From assembly GCA_013399875.1 (NCBI GenBank), contig VXAZ01008267.1:1569141-1633140 (forward strand): a DNA stretch of 64,000 nt, read 5' to 3'. This DNA comes from Gymnorhina tibicen (taxonomy: Eukaryota > Chordata > Aves > Passeriformes > Artamidae). A program made the translations under genes and the position numbers. Below the pieces are notes generated by a model. That model had not been told where the DNA came from. It saw nothing but the letters and a program-made list of their open reading frames with translations, and ran no database searches. This document shows, piece after piece, positions 14,087 to 27,011 of the stretch (the first letter of the stretch is position 1; each line of letters starts with the position of its first letter).

Positions 14087-16131
14087 CTGAATTTAGACGA
14101 AAACAAAAAAAAATCAGATCTCTTTAGAGCAATTCCTAAAGAAAAATTTCTTTTAAGAAAAACAACACTATATAAATTTTCACATGTACATAATTTGAAA
14201 ATTTAAAGTATACTGCCTTTCCACTTCAGAAGAAATATAGTCTTCATGTTCTAAAAATGTTACTTGAAAATCACACCAAAGATGCACAACACACAGAGAT
14301 TTTCAGGATGCTCAAAAGAAGTATTTCATAACTTTTAACCACACACAGCCTGCATTGTTCAAAATGATCAATTTTATTATGAACTGTTGTGAGCATAAGA
14401 GTAACAATAAAGAGAAAAAGCAAAGACTAGAGAAAAGCTGAATGAAAAAATGGACAACAGTTATGGAAATATACTGCTGAAGCAGAACCTGAAGAACCAA
14501 ATCAACAGTAGATGGGTGACAGGGTTAAGGAAAAGCACAAAGAGTACAGAAGAAAATCTTCTTACTCAGTGTTTGTACCTGACACTACAACGGAGTGGAG
14601 GAGATTAGACCTGTTTACTTCTCACGGTCCAACTAGAACATGCTCAGTAGCTCTGTCTGCTTATGACTAAAAGGATTTGGAATATATCTACCTCATCTGA
14701 TTTGGACAGATGAAATGGATTTAGGAAATTCAATGAACTGGTAAAAAACATTTTCAGAAATCTATCATGCTGTCTAATGTAAGTGGGATAGCAGAAAAAA
14801 AAATAGGCAGCATAACAATTTGTTTCTCCTAAAACCTTGAGTGCTTGCTCCAGCATATGCAGGTGCTTTATTTTTCCAGTGGCAAGATTTTCATTGCATT
14901 TTGCATCAAGAAAATAGTATGTTCTTCCCTCTCAACTCATTCTCAGACACAAGCTGATGTTTGGTTGAATTTTAGGTGAAGAAGACATATAACACAGAGA
15001 TTTAAGTCTTACTAAATTATAAGCAACTAAAACCAGGGTTCTGGAATAGAAAGTGTCAAGCATCATTAACTACAAGCACTACCACCTGTAATTCCATTCA
15101 CGACCAAACTTCATGCATGAACAAGCACCTCCAATGCATTATAAGCCATTAGGAATACAGGAAGGCTTTCTGCCAGCAAGACAAAATAATCCCGTCTCAG
15201 CAAGATTGGCACAATTTCTGATCTACATAAACAGATCAATTTCTTGGGATTTTTTTTTGACCCAGTATAAAAGTGTATGTTTTGACCCAATCAAAAAAAC
15301 AACAGAACATCTGAAAAATAACACCTACTTTGAAAGATAAAACATAAAAACACACACATGAAGTCTACAGAGGGCCATGGCCATGATCCTCATGATACAT
15401 TGAATGAAAAGGCCTTTGTTGCTCAAAAGATGAACCATAAACAAACTACCCTGCTGTTCTGTGCTTCTCTCTGTGTGATGCACAAAGCAGTCAGTAACCT
15501 TACTGCAAGATACGACATGGACAAATCTTGCAAAGATGAAAATCTGCACCTCCTGGCCCATCTTCAGCTGGACAGTACACAGTGTCCAATCAAGGAAGGA
15601 GGGAGAAGCAACCCTTTCATAAATAAGGTGACATGTCAACAGAGATATTGGTACTTGAACCCACTAAGATTCATTCTTCTGCTATATCCTTACATGAATG
15701 GGGTATTAAGTCATCTCAACTTTAATAAGAGCATCTGCAAAAAAAAAATCCAAAACAAACAAAAAAAACCACTCAGAAAAGCAGGGAGCATGGCAGTACA
15801 TATGCTCATTCTCTGCAACACAACCCTGGGAGAGATACTAGTTTAGTCTCCAGAAACCACACTGCATTACTGGGGACAGCGCCTTCATAAGGTCTGAGTT
15901 TTTTCTTCCTTCTAGTTTCCAAGGCAGCTCAGGTACAGTTTAGTTGTCTCATTCCATGCTCCAGTGTACAGGATAAAGCTTATTTGAAGTTTATTCTTGC
16001 CCACACACACCATTAATTTGAATCTCAAATTGAAGTGGAATGTCTGCCTTGCCTGAGGTTGAAAAATAATGTTTCTGTTTAAAGCATTACTGTTCTAGTA
16101 GCAATAAAATCTACATACTTACTTAAATTAC

Positions 16132-16224
16132 CTAGAAATACATTGTGCCTTGTAGAGTGGGTGGGCAGCATTAGTAGTCCAAATGTGATGTCATCTGAGT
16201 AAAAGTCTTCTTTGGCACAGTCCT
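16132..16224 (-). other. candidate 93-nt exon, unassigned
   Basis: The minus strand shows a strong acceptor (tttttctgttgtttttcag|AGGAC) and a usable donor (TTTCTAG|gtaatttaag). A single frame is open over 30 codons, beginning DCAKEDFYSDDITFG; the other two frames contain stops. The local base composition is less AT-rich than the flanks. I recognise no family. It could be a non-coding 5' exon of CLOCK, an exon of an unknown transcript, or chance. Confidence 0.3.
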
Positions 16225-18642
16225 CTGAAAAACAACAGAAAAACCCACAGTTTAATAAAAATTATTCTGTTCAAAACAACTTTTGGGGATGAGCCCTTGA
16301 TTATTTCTGTTTTCTCTCCTGCCATTTCAGTCATTTTATATGCATCCTTAAATTGTCCACAATTTTACTTTGCAATTCCTCTATTCAATATAATGAAGTA
16401 AATACTCATGAAGGAGAACTTCAACATCGGATACCACCTTTTACATAGCTCTGGCACTGTCTGAAATCCAAACCTGTGAGACAAATGCAATAACCCAATG
16501 GTAACATGAAATTTACAGATGTAACAATGTTTACAAAACATTACTATTACAATTATTGCATTACAATTGCTTTGGATTGTATTATGATCTTGCAGATCAT
16601 CAATAATACACTCTGCAAACTTCTGGAAAGAAAATGCATCAATAAAATCTCAACTGTGTGTACTACGGTTCAAACAGGACACGTGAACTACCTCAGAACA
16701 CAACGTGAAACTCTCGGAGAACACGGCAGGCAACAGCACAAGACTCCCTCCACTTACTAATCAAACTCCCCTCACTAATAGAAAACCAATTTCAGTTAGA
16801 TGTGTTGAGCAAAAGCTAACTATACAACAGAGATTTCTATACACAAATACTCTACTTATTCAACGAAGAAATAGCTCCCTACCTGCTACAGATCATAAAT
16901 TCTGTATTCCTACATACCATGCTCTGTTTTAAATACACATGCACCAACTTGGTAATATCCAACTGATGACAAGCCTGCTGGAAAATCTACTGCTAGTTAC
17001 CCACTGTTGATATTTTCTATTCAGCACTCCCATGTGGCAAAGCATATCCCTTAAGGCATACATAAATCTATTCCCTTCCATTGTATGCAAGCATAGGCAA
17101 ATTTCCTTTGACATAAAATAACCAAAACAAAGTAACTTCTAAACCCCTGTTCTTTACCACCTTGTCCCCCAGTACATGTAACAGAAAGAAGAAGCTGTCA
17201 ACCTGGGGAAGAAGAATGTCAATGTCTGAGGAAGATCTACTACCAAGTCTAATGGGATAAGAAATGCAGACTGTTATCACCTACATATCTATTTTTCTGT
17301 ATAGTCAAATGAAATATTCTAATGTTAGAAATCAATGTTTTGAATCAAATACCAGTACATAGATAAGAAATGGCAAACTATATTCTACAGGGCAGGAAGT
17401 CGAGGTGCATTTTAAGAAAATCTATCCCAGTTTATGAAAGATTATTTTTCATTTCTTATGTCGTCAACACAAAGTTTAACATAACCTGAATCAACCATAA
17501 ATCTAATTGTCTATATAAAGGCAGTACAAATTTAAGTAAAATAATTTGGAAAAGCAATTTCAGTTATTTTAGTGAAAAAAGTTTGTGATCCTTTTGACTT
17601 AGATAAAATGGTAGTATGTCAATCACCACTGATGTTAAAAACTTCTGTAGTCCCACCCTCAATTGTACTGAAGTTCATACCAAGTCCTCCAGCTTGTAGA
17701 AAAACTGTGTGTAATAGAAGGTAGCGACAGAGCAACAGGAATGGCTGAGATGAAATTTTCAGGCACAGCTGCCTGTTGTTTTGCCACTCACTTTAAAAGC
17801 AAGTTCGAGTGACAGCTAAATTTCTTAAAGAGCTAAAAAAAAAAATCTTCATACTAGAATTTGTGTCCTAACCTCCCTGTCAAACTGATCAAAACAGCAT
17901 ATTCTCAAATTCTTTTCCTGTCTCATTTTTTTCTTCAGAAGAGCTAAACCCATCAACATAATTCGTAAGTTTCTATAGATTTTTTTCCTGCCCTATTTCG
18001 TAAAACCTTCTAGTTACTCTTCCTCTTGATTCAGACTACTTCTCTGATTTCATTATGCTTTCCAGATCCTGCAAAATATTTTGCTTCTTTTCCTCCAAAT
18101 CCCTGTATTATTTTGTCTTGCTTTATGCTGTCTTTTGCTTCTATATTATCATATTACTTATTGCTGATCTACCTTATCATGTTCTTAGAAATAAGAAGTT
18201 GTTTAATTCACTCACTATAACTCGCTTATTAATTTGAATCCTTGTCCCCATTTCTGAGGTCATTTTCCTCATTTTCTATGTCAGTAAAGTTCAGATCACA
18301 AGCTTCTCAAGGCTGAAACTCTTATCTTATTTTCTATGAAACATCATGAAAAGCTTTAGGGCAGCACAAAATGTTTAGCTAAAGCTTCTGAGCTGGAAAA
18401 AAAGACTATATAAAAAAAATGAAGTAGAACATTTTAACAACAAAAACACTTACAGAAAAATACATTATATGTAAAATTGCTGAGATGTTAGAGAACTATC
18501 AGCGGAACTACCATACTAGCTCTGAGCTGTAGTTCTAAGCACAAAACTGCTAGTAGTAGCCTGATTACATATAATGGATGTTGCTGCTATGGATGGCAAG
18601 AAAACTTTATTAAATCACATTACTACATTAAAACTGACAGAA

Positions 18643-18644
<2 letters not shown>

Positions 18645-18693
<49 letters not shown>
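18645..18693. repeat. compound (GT)n(GA)n microsatellite
   Basis: About 14 GT units run directly into about 10 GA units. Confidence 0.97.
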
Positions 18694-20837
18694 CGCATCT
18701 GCATTCCTATTCTGACAGTTCTTGGAAGCTGTGATTCATGCTGCTACTTGCTTTTCTACTTAGAGCAGAGGAAAATCCAGTTTCCTTTAGAGTATTTGTT
18801 GTTACTATGAAAACTACTTCAAAATAAGCACAAGTCAAAACCACCTATTTTGCAGTCTGCTCTGACATTTTAAAAATGAACTATTTTAATACTTGAAATC
18901 AATAAATTAAAATTTCTGAAGATTATGTTGGTTACTGAAGGCTTGACAAGTATATTTCACATTATACAGCAGAGAATTCTCTAGAAATGAAAGCAGCACA
19001 AGCTAATAAGGTTTTCTTCACTTTTACCATTACTAAGTTTTTGAGTTTTTCTAAACCAACCAGCAAGACACCTTACATTTCTCTATAGAGACTTGATAAA
19101 AACCTTCAAGTTGAACATAATGAGGTAGATTTCAGTCTGCTGTTTATCATAAATAGGTAATGCACATGAAGGCCAGACCGGAAAGAAGACAAGAAATGCC
19201 ATTCTAGACATAAGTTCAGCTCCTGCTTTTCAACTAGTAACTCTGTGTTACAAGACAGAGGAGTCGGCTTACTGGAAATCTGACTTGGGAAATACTGTCT
19301 TTTGTTCTTATACTGACAGAAAATATTATTTTTATTATTATTTTGCTATAATGTCACACTACAGTATTGTTGGTCCCCATCCCTTTCCAAAACAGCCTAA
19401 TGTTCCTCCTGTCTCCTCAAGCCCTGATGACACATACAACTCCTGTTCTCCTATCCAACACAGACCCAGTGCATGCTGGAAAAAACAGGTCAGTACCAAA
19501 ATCCCATTGCATTATCTCTCTCTCAAGAGAGGGCAGTGACACATTTCTCTCTACCCAGCTTGCCCATTTCCCCAAAACCTGTGGTAACGTTACAGTCCGC
19601 AATTTCCATCCCTCCTACAAACACGGCTACAACTGGTCAATGATTTCAAAAGCTACTGGTGAATATGTAAGGAAAGAATGAGAGAAAACAAGGAAAAAGC
19701 ATAAATCACATTTTCTTAGGAAATCAAGGTTAAAAAAAGGCAACTCCCTACAGCTTTTAATCGAGGAAAATTTCCTAGTTGTTTACTGAGCCAAAGGAAA
19801 TAAGCAGATTTTGGCAAAATATTTTTTGATTTATTTTTTTACAACTTCACACATTGGTTTCAAACAAAGCTTTGGGGAGCTAAGGATTGGAAAAGTTACC
19901 ACATGGAACAAGACAGGTTTTTCTCCTAATGTATCTTGAGGCTTCTGGATGAATGATGAAAATCCAAACCTTTAACATGTCTCTAGCAGGAGTAAACTGA
20001 AAAATTACATACCTTCTGCCTTAGCACATCAGCAGGAGTTTACCTTCTCTGTATTCAGAACCATCTTCTCAACAGCAACCACTAAACTCCTGGAACATTA
20101 TTCTGCCAGGGTGCACATCAGTAATAGCCAAAACTCAACAGGCAGTTGCTGACGTTGCATTTAACACGCAATGCAATAGCCACCAAACACTTCAAATGCC
20201 CTTAAATGCCAGAAACTATTATGGACTATTTCATTAAAAACTTTATTCAAATGTAAAAATGGAGACTTATGTTTTATTTATAACACCAGCAGGATTCTCA
20301 GAATTTGAAATATTAAATTAGCTGTATTAATGTATTTTGAAGTATCTTTTTTATTAGGCAGCTTAGTATCTCATACTTTTATTAAGATCATAATTTAAGA
20401 TGTAAAAATGTATATTTCCTCAGTGTTTCTAATGTACATTAGGAAACCCACACATTAACCTCCTACAAGAGTCACTTCTTACAGGCCAGCCTGGCTCCTC
20501 TATGTTCACAAAGACTTGCCCCAGTGAAGAAAGTGCTGAAACTTTCTGGAGATCTACCAGTTCGGCAGATGATGACATGCTCATGGGATCTGGGGATCAT
20601 TCTTCTGCAAGCAATGGAGATACACTCACAAACTTGTGGAGCTGCAACCTAAAAACTCTTGTAGATGAGGTCATTAGCAATACTATTCCCTACTATAAAG
20701 CACTTAAAATTCTGACATCATGCTGGATGATCAGCCCATTCCCAGGTACTCCTCCTTTTCTAAGTGTCCCACAGCAAGACCCCTACCATGCAATGTGGTT
20801 AGTAAGTTCTGCTGCCTGCTGTAATAGGCAGCACAAC

Positions 20838-20913
20838 GCCAAAGCAGCACAGTCTTCACTAAAACAGAGCACAAAGCCAAAGCAGCACAGTCTTCACTAA
20901 AACAGAGCACAAA
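20838..20913. repeat. perfect 38-bp tandem duplication
   Basis: The unit at 20838-20875 (starts gccaaagcagcacag, ends gagcacaaa) is repeated exactly at 20876-20913. A partial cognate (gcagcacaac) lies just upstream. Confidence 0.97.
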
Positions 20914-21151
20914 AAGGGGATTCCATACAGGAAGGATCTACAATTTTAAGTACCTAAGCAAGGGAGAGTTTCATCACTCAGCAAGACTTTTTCAAAAGTT
21001 AATAGAGATGCAAACTATGTAAGTACTAGTGAACACAGTATTTTGCCTTCACCTGTTTCTGAAGGCCTAGGGCATAGGAAAGGTTACTAGTCACAATCCT
21101 GGTCCCTGTCCTTGTTGTACACAGTTAAGCTTTTTCCATCAAAGCAGGAGT

Positions 21152-21584
21152 TGATGCCTTAGGTTTTAACTTTTATACTTCTCAAATTCTGTATCACCTA
21201 GTGTGTAACTCTGAAGTTTCTTGTAGCTTGTTAACTGCTCTCCTAGGCTAGATAGACACAACAAAGCTTCTGTGAGCCTGCTATTCAAGGACACTCAGAT
21301 TGTCCTAGGCCCAACAGGTGTAAGCTACAGCCCCTAGGGAGGTGGAGAAATTGAAGAAATTACATTATTAGCTAAAGTTTTAATTGGTGAATTTATGCTG
21401 ATATGCAAATGGACCAAACCTATAAAAGCATGAAGAACTCGTGACTTGTCGTCCATCTTGGGGTCCATTTTGGAAATAGCCTCTGGCTCCCCAACGTACC
21501 TTTGAAGGTCTTGCAAATAAATACCTACCTTTATTCCCTTACTTCTGTCTAGTCTCTGTTTCTAGGTAGCCACTCAAGGCATCA
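21152..21584 (+). mobile_element. solo LTR of an ERV1-like endogenous retrovirus
   Basis: The 433-bp element begins TGATGCCTT and ends AAGGCATCA, a 9-bp perfect terminal inverted repeat with the TG..CA ends typical of LTRs. It is flanked by an exact 4-bp target-site duplication GAGT (21148-21151 and 21585-21588). Inside are a TATA box (tataaaag, 21421-21428) and, 88 bases further, a polyadenylation signal AATAAA (21516-21521), in the expected U3-R-U5 order on the plus strand. No internal viral genes are next to it, so it is a recombination-derived solo LTR. A 4-bp duplication is typical of gammaretrovirus-like (ERV1) elements; the class is an inference. Confidence 0.9.
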
Positions 21585-21588
21585 GAGT

Positions 21589-24500
21589 AATAAATTCTTT
21601 TAACATGCCAGCAGGGGAAAAGATGTGCTCTCATTCTGTCCAGCAGCACAGGGTTACAGCACACTAACCTGGAACACAGAAACTGGAAAGCCAATCTCTA
21701 CTCTGCCAAACGGTGTTCAAACCATAATCTCAGCAGGCTCTGCATCGCACTGGGAAGGTGTATCAACTCCAAACTTCTCATTTCAGTGGCAATTTTCAGA
21801 ATATGGAAGCAAAATTAAAAGTAAAGCTTTGCTGGACAGAGCAACACCAGCAGTATGCATGCCTTTCTAGGAAGAAGGGCAGCAAATGAGACACAAATCA
21901 TGGTTTCCAGTTTGTAATGGCATTCAAAATTTTAAATGGAACACAGGCCAGAATACCGGTATATATATCATCTCCTTTTCCTCCAAGAAAACAACTGGCC
22001 TAGTGTATCTCTTTAGTGCAATCAGACTTTAATCATCTTGTCTGCAAGGAAAAGTGAGGTTCTAGGCTTTGGAGTTTTGTTGGTTTGTTGTTTATTTTGA
22101 GTGTCTCTATTTTTTAAAGGAGATATGAACAGAACATCTTCCTCCTCACTCCTTTGTGCTTCTGAACAAAAGGGAGAGTCACCACAGGGTTTTGGTCCAA
22201 GTCCAATTCCATAGGTGTGCCTGAGGTGTGGTTTGAACATGCCTTTGAACAAGTGAAGGCCTAATTTACAGATTGCCTAATTTATGAATAGTAAATAGAT
22301 GCCAAGATGCTCAGCTGTGATAAGATTCTGGAAGATGTGAATGAGAACAAAACTTCAACGTTCAACTTTCTAAAACTTTACTAGTGAAAACCTAGAAACC
22401 TCTAACATGGCTACAAATTTTATTTGGACTGGACACACAAAATCCATCTAAATCTATTTTGACTCCTCTATACTATTTTATGGATCTGGCCATATACCAA
22501 AATAACATACATCAAAAACCATCCCAGAGGTACCTGCAAACATCCTTTTTAATGGAACTCTAGAAGGACCTCTACAGAAAAATGATGTCACATATATTTA
22601 TTTTTAAAATCCACTTTAATTGGATCTGTCTTACTTCAAGAAGTGTTTTAACAAAAGCACAATAGTCTAACGCCATTTATCTTGTAGTACCAGGCTGTCA
22701 TTATCAGGAAAATGACACTACCTTCAAAACTGAAGCCTTCTCACATACTCTGAGATTACCAAACACAGTTTTAAGAACAAAGCACTGAAGTAGCCACATT
22801 TATGCCTAATTTGGCCATATTTTTATCATGAATATGAGGAAAGCCCATAGTATCTATTAAGCTTCAAAAGCATCACACTCTAAATATAAGTCATTATCAG
22901 TCTTGAATCTCAGATATGTAACTAATTTTTAAGGATCTATATTTAATAAAATATTAATACTACTAATGATGATTTCATTAGAAACATTTCAACAATGTTT
23001 CTCAGAACATCAGTACACAATAAGGAAACTAATTCACTGATTTTAATGACAAAATGTAACTGTTGGAAGGAGTCCAAAGTGTGCAGCTCTAAACTGTTGA
23101 AAGAATCCGTGAAGCCTTGTTGCTTCCACATAATATTAAATATATGATAACCACAGAAGACAAAAGTGTTTTATGTATATGATTACATATTCTAAAAGTG
23201 GCTATGAAAAAGAATTTATAATATACACAAAAAGTATGGTAAGAGAACATTAGACTATAAATTTAAACATTCAGGTGTGAGGTATGCCAAAATTAAAGTG
23301 GCTTTTGCATGACAAAGGAATTTTGTGGCAGCAGTAGGGATAGAGAATTCAGTCCTTCAGGGCAGCACACAGCTGCATGAACTCTGAGTCTCCTTTCTCT
23401 TCCATGATTTTGCATTTCACATCTTTTAAGTCCTAAAACAAATAAACAGTGCAATGTCTGACAGAGTTTCCAATTATTACAGATTCCCACTGAGTTAACA
23501 AAATAACCAACTATACTAGTAAGTTCCTTTCCCCACATGGACCACCCACAGAAGTGAATGAGGTACCTTCCTAACGGATATAGCCAAATTTGCTTGTGCC
23601 AGAGTTACCGAGAGACACTGGAATCTTTCATTTCAGATTCTGCTAAGGGACTGAAGGCGTGCTTCCAACACGTCTTTTCATTCTGAAAGACCACTAACTC
23701 CAGAATAATAGTACCAATACTACTAACAATAATTCAGTATTACCTTAAGATGAGAGAAACAGTTGAATGGTTTGGTCACTATCCGTAGTCTCACACTCTT
23801 TTTCTCCTTTAGAGATAAAGCTACTGTAAAACAGCTACTGTTCTCCCACCAGCCTGGTGACTCTCCTGGTCTTGTGCCACCCCTTCAGTGGTGAAGCAGT
23901 TCACTAACAGTGAAAGGTTAATAATACTTTGCAAAGTAAATAAACAGAAACTAAGAATGGCAGGAACAATCACTACTGACTTTGCTATGCCACTACCTAC
24001 TAATATCACCAGTCATCAGAAAGAGTTCTGCATCTGCTTTCTCATTTGGCCTTTACAGTATCCAATGTTTATAGGGAAGCTAGTACTTTAAAAAGGCTGA
24101 AACACTAAAATGAACTTTTCTTTACTTCAGAGATCTACCGAAGTCTTTGCCTGAAGAAAAACTAACTCATTACAATGTGATGAAAAGGCACTTTTCAGCT
24201 GTAATTCCATTTCTTCTGAATTATATTTTGTATTAAAAACTGTATTAGGATACTAATTTTCTATTCTTAGAGGAGAGCTATCCATAGTCTTCATCTATAA
24301 AACTAAGCTGAAACCATGAGGCACTGACAACAAATTAAAAGTATCTCCTCAAGGAAAGCATAGATAAAAAAGGAGCTGCTTTCAAATAAGGAAATTACCT
24401 AGTGAAGAAAACTGCATTTTTCATTCACAACTATTTTAAACACAAGTTTCTTGGTTTTTAATAAAAAATTCACAACTTTCCAAGTTAATAAAAACATTTC

Positions 24501-26039
24501 ATATAAAGAATATGTGGAAAAGGTGGGGGGCAATAACTCTACTACTAGTTTATATCTTCAACTTTTTGCAGAAATTTAAAATAGGGGGGAAAAAAAAGCA
24601 AAAGCTCAAAGCTCTTAAAAGCAGCAACTTCTTTTACAAGACCAATCCAACCACAGAAGATCCATGACTTCTGTGAAATTATATACTAAGAAGGTAATTA
24701 ACCAAGACTACAAATTAAATTTAAAGTAATTATCACTCAATTTTTAAATTGCTTAGTACAAAGAGAGCAAAGTTACCTACAGCAGAGGTTTTAGGGTCCT
24801 TAGAAGAGCATTAGAAATGAAAACACTCTGCTTTCCTCACATTCTTTTATTTTGCCTAAATGTGTTAAACTTTTCCATGTAAGAGTATGAAGCGGAAGAA
24901 ATAAAAAACAAGACATGGCTGAATGGCACCTTAAACTATTAAATATCAACCCGGAAGTTTGGGGTTTTTTTCCCTGTTTGAATTGTTTGTTAAGAAGCAG
25001 TAACCCTTGCCTTACCAAAAAAATTCTCAGACAAGTTGCCACATTCTACAAAAAGAACCTAAACCAAATACATTATGTCTGGTAATCTGAAAGCAGTGTC
25101 TGTAACAAGTTCAAGGAAGTATGTTAAGTGGGTACATATGAAAATTAATAGTTTAATTAAAAAATAATTGTTACTTTCAAGTAGAATCCCTCTATTACAA
25201 CAATCAAATGCTGTAAAATTTCAAATAAGAGGCCTAAATCCCGAAGATATGTATAAACAAAGTCAATATTATTTCTGTAAAACTGAACATTGTGAAACAA
25301 CTGCAACTGCTCACACTGAACTTTGCCAGGACTACCACAGTCAAGGTGTATTTCTCAAGTATGTCTTTCACTAGGGTATTTGCTTAAACAATCCTCTTGC
25401 CTCCTGACACACCTGCTACCCAGAGAAATTATATAGGCTAAATATACACATTGAAAACAAAACAAAAAAAAAACCCTAAAACCAAGATAGTTAATTTTAA
25501 CCTGGATCATTTCCTCAAGCTAGTTATGGGACACAACTCCAAGAACCGTTGCGCTCGTGCAGCTGGAGCAAGGAAGAGGCAGGCCAGGTCAAGTCAATAC
25601 TGCCACCAAAAGCACTGCTTGTCAACCAGTCATTTAAGAAAAAATCCTTTAAGGATTTAGAGGATCAGGTTCTACGATCAGCCTCTCCGCCTCTACCTGC
25701 CGTTTCATATTCCAGCCAAAACCGTACCTGACTTTCCCTGTGCCTCTTGGTAGGTTAACTCTTACCAGCACACAAAAACAACAGCTTTACAAAATTCTCA
25801 CTGCAAATATGTTTGATTAGTTCACAAGCACTCCTCCTCGTGGAAAAAAAACCCATTTCCAATTTATATCGAGGCCTAAAGTAGCTGGAATTTGAAAGTG
25901 AAACCAAGCAGAAATCCTGATCCACCTTAACCCAAACACAAAATTGAAGTACCACGGATTTCCAGTCTCTCGCTGATCGTATTTCACACCTGCATGCACG
26001 GAGTATTTAACACACTGACTTCAAGGCCGCAGTAACTCG
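21589..26039. other. non-coding, probably first intron of the minus-strand CpG-promoter gene
   Basis: AT-rich sequence, becoming less so toward the CpG island. No convincing exon. One acceptor-plus-short-frame at 23349-23432 is discussed under rejected items. Confidence 0.4.
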
Positions 26040-26203
26040 AAAAAGGGCTGGGGGCTACTGAGAATCCCTCAGGTTTTACGAGCGTGCACACGCCGCAGTT
26101 ATCGCAATAAAGTTATCGGAACCACAAAAAAAAAAAAGGCGAAAAAAAAAAAAAAAGCGTACGAAGTGCATACGCACCCCCGCACCCCGCAGCTCCAGCC
26201 CAC

Positions 26204-26317
26204 CTGCCGCAGGGAGAGCGCCGGGCACGCTCTCGCCACCGCCCGCAGCCCGAGGCCCCGCAGAGCTGTCCCGCCGCGGGGAGGGCCCGGGGCCAAGCGG
26301 GCACCGACCGCCGCCCG
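26204..26317 (-). other. CLOCK: candidate 5' untranslated exon 1 of the CpG-island gene (3' part)
   Basis: Minus-strand GC-rich sequence runs out of the gap and reaches CTGCGGCAG|gtgggctgg, a good splice donor whose exonic side ends at 26204. After it the composition drops quickly to intron-like with T-runs. The upstream end lies inside the N gap. Assignment to CLOCK is by synteny. Confidence 0.35.
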
Positions 26318-27011
26318 NNNNNNNNNNNNNNNNNNNNNNNNNNNNNNNNNNNNNNNNNNNNNNNNNNNNNNNNNNNNNNNNNNNNNNNNNNNNNNNNNNN
26401 NNNNNNNNNNNNNNNNNNNNNNNNNNNNNNNNNNNNNNNNNNNNNNNNNNNNNNNNNNNNNNNNNNNNNNNNNNNNNNNNNNNNNNNNNNNNNNNNNNNN
26501 NNNNNNNNNNNNNNNNNNNNNNNNNNNNNNNNNNNNNNNNNNNNNNNNNNNNNNNNNNNNNNNNNNNNNNNNNNNNNNNNNNNNNNNNNNNNNNNNNNNN
26601 NNNNNNNNNNNNNNNNNNNNNNNNNNNNNNNNNNNNNNNNNNNNNNNNNNNNNNNNNNNNNNNNNNNNNNNNNNNNNNNNNNNNNNNNNNNNNNNNNNNN
26701 NNNNNNNNNNNNNNNNNNNNNNNNNNNNNNNNNNNNNNNNNNNNNNNNNNNNNNNNNNNNNNNNNNNNNNNNNNNNNNNNNNNNNNNNNNNNNNNNNNNN
26801 NNNNNNNNNNNNNNNNNNNNNNNNNNNNNNNNNNNNNNNNNNNNNNNNNNNNNNNNNNNNNNNNNNNNNNNNNNNNNNNNNNNNNNNNNNNNNNNNNNNN
26901 NNNNNNNNNNNNNNNNNNNNNNNNNNNNNNNNNNNNNNNNNNNNNNNNNNNNNNNNNNNNNNNNNNNNNNNNNNNNNNNNNNNNNNNNNNNNNNNNNNNN
27001 NNNNNNNNNNN
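26318..27011. other. assembly gap (694 N)
   Basis: A run of N inside the GC-rich island, followed by a G homopolymer. This is the usual failure of short-read sequencing at bird GC-rich promoters. Frames that appear to cross it are artefacts. Confidence 1.

Larger units (their letters stand above)
9076..20837. other. long non-coding stretch, probably intron of the minus-strand CpG-promoter gene
   Basis: AT-rich DNA without recognised coding homology except the two candidate exons listed separately. An isolated 162-codon frame at 15358-15846 (+) has no recognisable domain and ends in a lysine/asparagine-rich low-complexity part. I treat it as chance or as an unrecognised old repeat. Confidence 0.35.

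Noticed and set aside
15358..15846. 162-codon plus-strand open frame
   Set aside because: No domain, signal or splice context; ends in A-rich low complexity; a 104-codon frame overlaps on the other strand. Likely chance.
20502..20900. 132-codon plus-strand open frame
   Set aside because: It runs into the 38-bp tandem repeat and has no recognisable domain or splice context.
23349..23432. Minus-strand acceptor followed by 27 codons (DLKDVKCKIMEEKGDSEF..) and a stop
   Set aside because: Looks protein-like and has a fair acceptor, but no upstream exon, no recognised family, and it would end a transcript inside the putative CLOCK intron. RNA-seq would decide.
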